NCBI GenBank assembly: GCA_964642485.1
Contig: CAZXPA010000008.1
Location: forward strand, 1-19,423
Source of the DNA: CAZXPA01 sp964642485
GTDB taxonomy: Bacteria > Patescibacteriota > Patescibacteriia > UBA2591 > UBA6264
Reading direction: 5' to 3'
Length of the DNA stretch: 19,423 nt
Every line of letters starts with the position of its first letter. Within the stretch, counting starts at the first letter, position 1. This document shows positions 14,679 through 19,423 of this stretch, one piece after another. The translations under genes and the position numbers were made by a program. The notes beneath the pieces were generated by a model. That model saw only the letters and a list, made by a program, of their open reading frames with translations. It had not been told where the DNA came from and ran no database searches.

Positions 14679-15335
14679 TTATCTTAACATTGTAAACATT
14701 ATTTCTAAGTCTGCCAAAGAAGCTAATCCTGGTCGTAAAGTAATAATTTTCCCCTCTTTATCAATTAAAAAATGAGACGGGGAACCTCTGACCATATATC
14801 TATTCCAAATCTTTCGTTCTTTATCTAAAAGTATTAAAAAATTAATTTTCTTTTCTTGAATATAATTTTTAATTGTTTCTCTTGTTTCACCGCTATCAAC
14901 AGCAATCACTTGAATTTTATCTTGATATTTTTGGGTGAAAGTCTTTAAATCTTCCAGCTCTCTAGCGCAAACCCCACACCAGGTAGCCCAAAAAACTAAA
15001 AGAACCGGCTTTTTATCCTGAAAACCGCTTAGAGCAACTTTAATTCCATAAACATCTTCAGAAATAAAATTAGGAGCCAATCTACCCACCTGGGGAATTT
15101 GACTCTGGGTTGGACTATTTTCTTTTAAGGGTTCTGAAACAAAGCTTGATCGGATTTTATAGACAGCAAAAGCTCCAAGAATTATCACCAGAATCCAAAT
15201 TATTATTCCTGATTTCCAAAACGGCCCCCTGCCTCTTGTTTCAAGGTCCTGATTTAAATTTAATTTGTCCATTGATTCTTTTGAGGTTTTACAAAGAGGA
15301 CAACTTTCTTCTTGTTTATTATCTTTCTCTTCCAT
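14679..15335 (-). CDS. Membrane-anchored TlpA/ResA-like thioredoxin
   Basis: 218 residues. A cytoplasmic N-terminus carries a CPLC pair (C12, C15), then one transmembrane anchor at about 43-60, a linker, and an extracytoplasmic thioredoxin fold from about 80. The redox motif WCGVC (C120, C123) and the cis-Pro loop RGSPSHFLID are intact. Family members are thiol-disulfide oxidoreductases that receive electrons from CcdA, whose gene follows one base later. The N-terminal CPLC before the anchor is unusual for TlpA and might bind metal or form a second redox pair. A gap of 59 bases containing a large perfect palindrome separates it from the preceding gene, so its expression may be adjusted at RNA level. 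The ATG at 15335 has no strong Shine-Dalgarno. Confidence 0.93.
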   Translation of the reverse strand: MEEKDNKQEESCPLCKTSKESMDKLNLNQDLETRGRGPFWKSGIIIWILVIILGAFAVYKIRSSFVSEPLKENSPTQSQIPQVGRLAPNFISEDVYGIKVALSGFQDKKPVLLVFWATWCGVCARELEDLKTFTQKYQDKIQVIAVDSGETRETIKNYIQEKKINFLILLDKERKIWNRYMVRGSPSHFLIDKEGKIITLRPGLASLADLEIMFTMLR

Positions 15336-15341
15336 GGATTT

Positions 15342-15390
15342 ACCCTGTTAAATAAGCTTTTAAAAGTGAGGGAAACCGGGTTTCCCTCAC
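15342..15390. repeat. Intra-operon palindrome with a 12-mer shared with the tatD insertion
   Basis: GTGAGGGAAACC (15366-15377) and GGTTTCCCTCAC (15379-15390) are perfect 12-base arms around one G. Adjacent, at 15342-15353, is ACCCTGTTAAAT, identical to the arm of the tatD element, and CTTGTTAAAC follows the palindrome on the other side. On the minus strand the stem is followed by TTTTAAAAG, so it could act as a weak internal terminator or attenuator before the TlpA-like gene. Confidence 0.7.
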
Positions 15391-15394
15391 CTTG

Positions 15395-16084
15395 TTAAAC
15401 AAAAAATATTAAAATCGCTGCCCCTAAAACTATCATAAAAAAACCCATCACCAACTTCTGACTTCTTTTATGTTTTTGCTGCCACTGCCCTAATTTTACT
15501 AAAGTGTAAGGATTGGCAGCTAAAACAAGTAAGATGATTAAAGGCGTTACAAACATTAAATTGTAAAGCAAAAGATAGAGAAAACCCGTAAAGAAAGTTG
15601 TTTTAGAGGCTAAAAGCGCCGTAATGGCAGCATAAATTCCTCCAGAACAAGGGACAGAGCAAAGACCAACTAAAAAAGCGGCTACGATCACAGTTGGTAG
15701 GGTGGCTTTTTGCAAAAGTTCTTTGACCTTGTTATGTGAAATCTTAGGGATTTTAAATCTTAAACGAGATTGAGGAAAGAAATAAGCTTTTAAATTTATT
15801 ACTCCCAAGAAAATCAACAACCCAGAACCGAGTTTAGCAAAAAAATGATGTTGACCAAAGAGCATAATGCCAGAAAAAAGACCAACCCCAATTGCTAAAT
15901 AAGTTAAAAAAATTACCAGAATATAGACCAATCCTAAGAATAAAATATTTTTAAAACTTTTATGCAGCGTCAATAGAAAAGCAATAAAAAATATTAGAAT
16001 AGCAATGGCGCAAGGATGAATCCCATCTAAAAAACCAGTAATTGCCACTAAGGGAATCATTGAAAAATTATTTAACATAGGCAT
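15395..16084 (-). CDS. DsbD/CcdA-like membrane protein, divergent
   Basis: 229 residues, about six transmembrane helices. It resembles the DsbD-beta/CcdA superfamily: a first Cys-Pro region GFLDGIHPCAIAILIFFIAFLL (C25) and a second GLCSVPCSGGIYAAI near 140-146, spaced as the two reactive cysteines of the family. A soluble-side loop with basic residues lies at about 102-125 (FFPQSRLRFKIPKISHNK). It differs clearly from the CcdA at 13967-14677, so the operon encodes two distinct members. The start at 16084 overlaps the end of the upstream DUF1573 gene by 17 bases and has AGAGG nine bases upstream, supporting this start and translational coupling. Likely job: passing electrons or possibly metal across the membrane to a partner different from the TlpA-like protein. 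Substrate uncertain. Confidence 0.82.
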   Translation of the reverse strand: MPMLNNFSMIPLVAITGFLDGIHPCAIAILIFFIAFLLTLHKSFKNILFLGLVYILVIFLTYLAIGVGLFSGIMLFGQHHFFAKLGSGLLIFLGVINLKAYFFPQSRLRFKIPKISHNKVKELLQKATLPTVIVAAFLVGLCSVPCSGGIYAAITALLASKTTFFTGFLYLLLYNLMFVTPLIILLVLAANPYTLVKLGQWQQKHKRSQKLVMGFFMIVLGAAILIFFV

Positions 16085-16502
16085 AAATCATTGCCTCTAT
16101 CTGAGGATTTATTGGATCATTACTTTTAATATAGATAATTCGTTCTTGCTTGCCTCTGGCATGAGGGCCACTCATTGCCCCAGTGTTGTACTTCACGAAA
16201 AGATTGGTTTTCTCGCCGGGCTTTAACGTCTCCTTTTCAGTTTCAGCTGTAGTGCAAGCACAAGAAGTGGCTACTTTTTTTATTTCTAAAATCCCCTCAC
16301 CTGAATTCTCTACTTTAAAAGTATATTCCGCCACATCTCCGTATTCAATCTCGCCAAAATCAAAAGATTGAGGGACAACCTCAATGCGAGGATATTTTTC
16401 TATCTGGTTGTTTAAGCCTGAAATGGCCCTAAAATAACCGTAAATAGCTAAGCCGGCAATAATTAGGCCCAGAGCCATAAACATTACAACCTTTTGTTTC
16501 AT
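16068..16502 (-). CDS. Membrane-anchored DUF1573 domain protein
   Basis: 144 residues. An N-terminal anchor at about 5-24 is followed by an extracytoplasmic immunoglobulin-like DUF1573 domain: VVPQSFDFGEIEYGDVAEYTF, ENSGEGILEIKKVATSCACT, LKPGEKTNLFVKYN and IIYIKSNDPINP. The conserved CxC is C81 and C83. DUF1573 is a widespread beta-sandwich domain with no firmly known function that I can name; the CxC could bind Cu(I) or cycle as a disulfide. It lies 11 bases after the SHOCT protein gene and overlaps the DsbD-like gene by 17 bases. It is one of two DUF1573 proteins in the operon, the other being larger with an extra Cys cluster, so the pair may act together. Confidence 0.88.
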   Translation of the reverse strand: MKQKVVMFMALGLIIAGLAIYGYFRAISGLNNQIEKYPRIEVVPQSFDFGEIEYGDVAEYTFKVENSGEGILEIKKVATSCACTTAETEKETLKPGEKTNLFVKYNTGAMSGPHARGKQERIIYIKSNDPINPQIEAMIYAYVK

Positions 16503-16513
16503 TTAACTAAAAT

Positions 16514-16867
16514 TTAATTTAAATCTTTCTTTTTCTCTTCAAATTCTTTTCGGTTAATCTCGCCCCGGGCATAACGCTCTTTAAGAATGTCTAAAGCCGA
16601 CTTGCCTTTGGTTTGGCTTTTACTCTGATTTATTAACCATTTGATTAAAGCAATAACACCGGCTACAATTACAATCCAAAACAAAACCATAAAAATCCAA
16701 CCACCCAAGCCACCTCCGGCAGTAAAAGCGCAACTGCCCCAGTCCATCATATGCATATGCCCCAACCCGCTATCGGTGGAAACAGCTCCGTCGCTATGCC
16801 CATATGCCTCAAATGGCAAAAGCAGCAAAAGGTTCAACGAAATTGTGAGAAGAAATGTTTTTTTCAT
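16514..16867 (-). CDS. Small membrane protein with His/Met segment and C-terminal SHOCT domain
   Basis: 117 residues. A signal peptide or first helix spans about 1-22 (LLTISLNLLLLLPFEAYG). A short extracytoplasmic segment rich in His, Met and one Cys lies at 24-46 (GHSDGA, LGHMHMMDWGSC), then a transmembrane helix at about 55-79. A cytoplasmic SHOCT-type helix-turn-helix tail covers 89-115 (ALDILKERYARGEINRKEFEEKK). SHOCT tails are short oligomerisation or regulatory modules with no defined reaction. The HMHMM run beside the membrane is the type of cluster that binds Cu(I)/Cu(II), which suits the CsoR-headed operon; this is inference. It sits 10 bases after the larger DUF1573 gene and 11 before the smaller one, so co-transcription is nearly certain. 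Confidence 0.85.
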   Translation of the reverse strand: MKKTFLLTISLNLLLLLPFEAYGHSDGAVSTDSGLGHMHMMDWGSCAFTAGGGLGGWIFMVLFWIVIVAGVIALIKWLINQSKSQTKGKSALDILKERYARGEINRKEFEEKKKDLN

Positions 16868-16877
16868 ATTTATCTAA

Positions 16878-17717
16878 TTAGTCAACTTGATTCAATTCAA
16901 TTCTTACTTTTTTCTTAAAATCAATTGGGTCGCTGGAAAAAACATAAATTTCTCTAATTGCCGTCCCGCGAAAATCCTTATGAACATCCGGGTCATACAT
17001 AACTTTCAACTGGGCTGTTTCACCAGGCGAGATTGAAATTTCCCAATCAGTTGGGTTCTCATAACCATGACCGGCCATAGCGAAAAGTGGACCCTCTTTT
17101 CCTCGAAAAACAATTGAGGCAAAAGTACAGCCGCAGGAAGTGTCTAGTTTATTAATAACTAAATTGGTTTTGCCTTCATTTTTCAAATTAAAATAGGTGA
17201 AGATTTTTCCCTTTTTTTGACTGATATTGCCAAAATCATAAGAAGAAGGGTCTATAGTAATAATCGGCCGCTCAGCTGGCGCGGATTCAGCCAATTTTTT
17301 CCTAAACTCCTCTTTTTTATTTTTGTTAATAAAAGCGTCTAGTCCGTATTTTTTAACATAACTCAAGATTATCTCATCTTTTGAACTCTTAACCTCCGTT
17401 AAAAAATCAACGTAGTTTTTTCTTTCTTTAGCCATTGGACAAGTGCATTGATCAATGGATTTGCCGCAGCAAGGACATTCAAATAAAGGATAAATCCCTT
17501 GGGCTGAAACTGTTTTTATTGAAGAGCTCGAAATATCAATTAGGTTTTTCTCTGAAGCAATTTTTTTAATCAGAATGACATTACTCCCTACACTTAAAAT
17601 CAAAGCAATACCTAAAATAAGAACCATGCCTCGCTTTGCTCGGCAGAACCTTGAAATGCTTCGCATTATAAGATTTAATATTTTGCAATAATTTATTGGC
17701 TTTTTTCTCTTAAACAT
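16878..17717 (-). CDS. Membrane-anchored protein with Cys-rich CcmH-like module and DUF1573 domain
   Basis: 279 residues. A cytoplasmic basic N-terminus precedes one transmembrane helix at about 31-50. Next is a Cys-rich module at 80-130: ECPCCGKSIDQCTCPMAKE (C81, C83, C84, C91, C93), then YVDFLTEVKSSKDEIILSYVKKYG, which resembles the helical part of CcmH. A DUF1573 domain with SCGCTF (about C193, C195) follows. The fusion looks like an extracytoplasmic thiol protein with two Cys sites that could exchange electrons or metal. The true start is uncertain: ATGs at 17717, 17666 and 17627 are in frame and none has a good Shine-Dalgarno. Residues 18-30 are encoded over small palindromes (17628-17666), so the annotated N-terminus may be partly acquired sequence. 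It lies 14 bases after the upstream gene. Confidence 0.85.
   Translation of the reverse strand: MFKRKKPINYCKILNLIMRSISRFCRAKRGMVLILGIALILSVGSNVILIKKIASEKNLIDISSSSIKTVSAQGIYPLFECPCCGKSIDQCTCPMAKERKNYVDFLTEVKSSKDEIILSYVKKYGLDAFINKNKKEEFRKKLAESAPAERPIITIDPSSYDFGNISQKKGKIFTYFNLKNEGKTNLVINKLDTSCGCTFASIVFRGKEGPLFAMAGHGYENPTDWEISISPGETAQLKVMYDPDVHKDFRGTAIREIYVFSSDPIDFKKKVRIELNQVD
17628..17666. repeat. Two small palindromes at the N-terminus of the larger DUF1573 gene
   Basis: GCC-TCGCTTTGCTC-GGC at 17628-17644 pairs as GCC/GGC with an inner GC/GC step across a tandem G-A mismatch. ATGC-TTC-GCAT at 17656-17666 is a perfect hairpin that contains an in-frame ATG. They encode RSISRFCRAKRG, ahead of the membrane helix, where extra residues should be tolerated. 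Confidence 0.4.
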
Positions 17718-17731
17718 AATTTTGAATTATT

Positions 17732-18697
17732 TTAACAACCGCCGACCATTTGCGGCAGGAAGTCTGGGAATTCTTCTAAAAGCTCTTTAATTCCTGGTTC
17801 CCCGGCTTTTTCCATTTCAATGAGTTTAGCTGAAAGGGTCTGCTTTGGGAAAAATAAAGTTTTCCACTTGGCTATTTCTTCTAAAATTTCTTCGTCAGTG
17901 TAACTATTTTGAACCATCCACATAGTTAAACCACTGAAAGCTATGTTGTGACCACAACCACAAGCCCTTTGGCCATCTTCTCTGGCAAAAGAGGTTTTCA
18001 GCCCGCAACAAAATTCACAGGCTGTTCCTTGGGTAGTTCCTATTTTAATATACCTTGCTTTTTCTTCTCCAGTCAAATTCTGAAGACCGATACTTTGCTC
18101 AAGTCTTGCCAAAATATCTACTGCCTGAGCGGCTTGATCATAATTTACATTAAGTTCTAGCCCGTATTCTGGAACGCCTGAAGGAATAAAAGAGGCTTTT
18201 ATTTCTTTAAATCGAAGATAGGGATTTAAGGCGCGTAAATTATATATCTCTTGAGAAAGATCTTCAATTTTGGATTTAACTTCTTCATCTTTAATTTTTT
18301 TCTTATTAAGAACAGCAAGCCCGTTTATTATTGCCTGATATTTTTCCTCAATAGAAAAATTCGATTGAGCCTCAGTCGTTTCAGATTCTAAAACATCGGG
18401 ACTAGAAGAATTTTGCCTAGCCTTAATAAACAGCCCAACAAACAATAAATGACTTATAATTAGCCAGATTATTAAAATGACAGCAGTCCTCCGCCAAAAT
18501 AATACTTGTTTTTTTTCTTTCCTTTTCAAAAGATCTCTTAGAGAATCGAGCCATTTGATAATAAAAAATATTTTACTTTGTGAGTATTCTTTTAAATCTG
18601 TTCCGCAGGATGGACATTTGCCAGGTTGATTTAAGCGAACAGTTGGGCAACATTCACAAAGATAAATTTTTTTAGTTTTCTTTTTGAACATAAGCAT
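17732..18697 (-). CDS. Membrane protein with heavy-metal-binding zinc-ribbon-like N-terminus and CEFCCG/CGCGH domain
   Basis: 321 residues. The N-terminus (12-35) YLCECCPTVRLNQPGKCPSCGTDL has the layout of the heavy-metal-binding domain known from CusB and copper ATPases (CPMHPEV...PGKCPKCGMDL), but with cysteines (C14, C16, C17, C28, C31) where His and Met usually lie. A transmembrane helix follows at about 70-92, then a Glu/Lys-rich helical linker (110-160). The C-terminal domain holds TACEFCCG near 226-233 and CGCGHNIAFSGL near 244-255, then YTDEEILEEIAKWKTLFFPK, which resembles the CcmH-type helices. The chain ends in GGC. I do not recognise the C-terminal domain as a named family. It is the second gene of the operon, six bases after csoR, which points to copper sensing, storage or delivery. 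Confidence 0.83.
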   Translation of the reverse strand: MLMFKKKTKKIYLCECCPTVRLNQPGKCPSCGTDLKEYSQSKIFFIIKWLDSLRDLLKRKEKKQVLFWRRTAVILIIWLIISHLLFVGLFIKARQNSSSPDVLESETTEAQSNFSIEEKYQAIINGLAVLNKKKIKDEEVKSKIEDLSQEIYNLRALNPYLRFKEIKASFIPSGVPEYGLELNVNYDQAAQAVDILARLEQSIGLQNLTGEEKARYIKIGTTQGTACEFCCGLKTSFAREDGQRACGCGHNIAFSGLTMWMVQNSYTDEEILEEIAKWKTLFFPKQTLSAKLIEMEKAGEPGIKELLEEFPDFLPQMVGGC

Positions 18698-18703
18698 ATT
18701 AAA

Positions 18704-18982
18704 TCATTTGCTAGCTATTTTAGTCACCCTTAAAATCTCTTTAATCATTTCTTTTTTTCGTTTCTCGTTCCTTGTGCCCATCGCCCTTTTAAAACAAGTA
18801 TTTAAATGTCCCTCCATTAACATTTGATGGGCCGATTTTAAAAGTCCAATCACTGCTAAATTTTGCTGCATAATATCAATACAATATTCATTGCTTTTAA
18901 TCATTTCGACAATCTTAGCGATGTGACTCTGAGCTTTTTTGAAATTAATTAAAGCTTTTTCTTTTTGACTAGACCTTTTCAT
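18704..18982 (-). CDS. csoR: CsoR-family copper-sensing transcriptional repressor
   Basis: 92 residues, the typical all-helical size of the CsoR/RcnR family. The metal site is the Cu(I) type: C34 in EYCIDIMQQ, and H59 with C63 in EGHLNTC, spaced HxxxC as in copper CsoR. The N-terminal RcnR-type His and FrmR-type Pro/Cys patterns are not seen. In the family, Cu(I) binding releases the tetramer from operator DNA and derepresses the genes. Here csoR is the first gene of the eight-gene operon and lies directly behind an inverted repeat overlapping the -10 box, so autoregulation is very likely. No Shine-Dalgarno is present. The predicted leader is only about 20 bases. Confidence 0.92.
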   Translation of the reverse strand: MKRSSQKEKALINFKKAQSHIAKIVEMIKSNEYCIDIMQQNLAVIGLLKSAHQMLMEGHLNTCFKRAMGTRNEKRKKEMIKEILRVTKIASK

Positions 18983-19008
18983 AAGACTATATTTAGTTGC
19001 TTAAATAT

Positions 19009-19040
19009 ATTATACCATACCCCCACCTATGGTGTAGGTG
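19009..19040 (-). promoter_or_regulatory. csoR promoter with overlapping putative CsoR operator
   Basis: On the minus strand TATAAT occupies 19014-19009, 27 bases before the csoR ATG. Directly upstream lies a GC-rich inverted repeat: ACCATA (19014-19019) and TATGGT (19028-19033) flank CCCCCACC. A second one, CACCTA/TAGGTG at 19024-19040, is interleaved. A G/C tract within a pseudo-palindrome next to the -10 is the usual look of CsoR sites. No good -35 is visible. Assignment as the operator is inference from position and form. Confidence 0.6.
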
Positions 19041-19113
19041 TTAGTTTATCAAAAAATAATAAGTTATCAAGCCCCCTCCTGTGGATAACTCTATTTAAGG
19101 TGTTCAAATAAAG

Positions 19114-19137
19114 AAGCGAGGTAAATCCTCGCTTTTT
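19114..19137. terminator. Hairpin terminator between csoR promoter and the toxin gene
   Basis: AAGCGAGG (19114-19121) pairs with CCTCGCTT (19127-19134) around five bases. On the plus strand TTTTT follows; on the minus strand CTTTATTTG follows. On the minus strand it would end the transcript of the toxin gene before the csoR promoter. Confidence 0.7.
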
Positions 19138-19167
19138 AGTCAAAGTCCACAGATGGAACAACGCCTG

Positions 19168-19186
19168 CCCTGAGCTTGTCAAAGGG
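19168..19186. repeat. Dispersed-type palindrome
   Basis: CCCTGA-GCTTG-TC-AA-AGGG, preceded by GCCTG. From memory, CCCTGAGC-TTGTC-AAGGG-type units are a very common short interspersed palindrome in many environmental bacterial genomes. A related core (ACAAGCTC) is at 2103-2125 on the other strand orientation. Confidence 0.5.
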
Positions 19187-19248
19187 TTAGAACCTATTTG
19201 AAGAGAGATTAAAAACTCTTTTAAAACAATTAAGTTAATTAGATAAAC

Positions 19249-19423
19249 TTAAAATTTGTAAGTTGTTTCGCTTCTTTTTTCTATGGTCAAAATTTTAATT
19301 CTTTTGTTTTTGCTTATCTGATAAATTATTCTTATTTTCCCTTTTCTTGCTCTAAAAATATTATTCCTCTTTTTTAATTTTTTTATATCTAAATCTTTAA
19401 AATCGTTCTTTTTTATTTTTTTG
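19249..19423 (-). CDS. RelE/ParE-type toxin, C-terminal 58 codons only
   Basis: Open from the right edge to a TAA at 19249-19251; the start lies outside the window. The readable part includes DIKKLKKRNNIFRARKGKIR, then IIYQISKNKRIKILTIEKRS and ETTYKF. The block RxRxGKxRIIYxI, followed by I-x-I-L-x-I-x-x-R and a final Tyr, is the typical C-terminal half of RelE/ParE toxins (YoeB/YafQ/RelE superfamily), with basic residues matching the RNA- or gyrase-contacting face. Such toxins cleave ribosome-bound mRNA or poison gyrase, and an antitoxin gene should lie next to it to the right. It is very Lys-rich and AT-rich, more than its neighbours, though the whole region is AT-rich. RelE versus ParE cannot be told from this part. 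Confidence 0.75.
   Translation of the reverse strand, partial: KKIKKNDFKDLDIKKLKKRNNIFRARKGKIRIIYQISKNKRIKILTIEKRSETTYKF

Noticed and set aside
19080..19088. TGTGGATAA, an exact DnaA-box complement, in the gap upstream of csoR, suggesting an origin
   Set aside because: Only one perfect box is present, with no cluster, no dnaA/dnaN gene and no AT-rich unwinding tract distinct from background. A single 9-mer match in AT-rich DNA is not an origin.
1..19423. CRISPR array, tRNA or rRNA genes
   Set aside because: No regularly spaced direct repeats of 24-40 bases were seen, and no T-loop/anticodon arrangement or rRNA core sequence was recognised in any gap. The scan was by eye.

Overview
The window is AT-rich (by eye about one third GC). 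It reads as a piece of a small-genome bacterium, most likely a member of the Candidate Phyla Radiation (Patescibacteria); this is an inference without any database search. It rests on four things: the short AT-rich genes with poor or absent Shine-Dalgarno sites; the small four-helix membrane protein overlapping pheS; two unrecognised or poorly characterised proteins of a kind I associate with that group; and many short GC-rich palindromes placed both between and inside genes. TGA acts as a stop (for example where the small membrane gene overlaps pheS), so there is no sign of the Gracilibacteria/SR1 code. Every gene I accept is on the minus strand, so gene order below is given in transcription order, from right to left.

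Right edge: the last 58 codons of a RelE/ParE-type toxin (19249-19423), then about 260 bp without a gene that holds a hairpin terminator, a dispersed-type palindrome and a promoter/operator. Next comes a compact eight-gene operon (18982 to 13967): a CsoR-type copper-sensing repressor, a membrane protein with a heavy-metal-binding zinc-ribbon-like N-terminus and an unusual CEFCCG/CGCGH C-terminal domain, a DUF1573 protein with a Cys-rich CcmH-like insert, a small His/Met-bearing SHOCT membrane protein, a second DUF1573 protein, a DsbD/CcdA-like membrane protein, a membrane-anchored TlpA-like thioredoxin and a classical CcdA. I read this as a copper-controlled system that moves reducing power across the membrane to extracytoplasmic Cys proteins.

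Middle: a 175-residue protein of unknown function, mnmA (tRNA 2-thiouridylase), rubrerythrin, a D-2-hydroxyacid (probably D-lactate) dehydrogenase and copA (Cu+ exporting P1B ATPase). The mix of copper export, peroxide reduction and thiol chemistry suits the copper operon upstream. Copper export and copper sensing thus lie within 11 kb but are not in one transcript.

Between copA and tatD lies a gene-free stretch of about 480 bp containing a nested inverted-repeat structure with a 14-bp perfect outer helix. On the plus strand it is preceded by a plausible promoter and followed by a terminator, so it may be a small structured RNA; the alternative is a MITE-like element.

Left part: tatD, a helicase of the UvrD family fused to an Fe-S RecB-like nuclease, a small membrane protein, pheS and most of pheT, which runs off the left edge. 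The housekeeping genes pheS, pheT, tatD and mnmA each carry a short in-frame GC-rich or palindromic insertion in what should be a surface loop.
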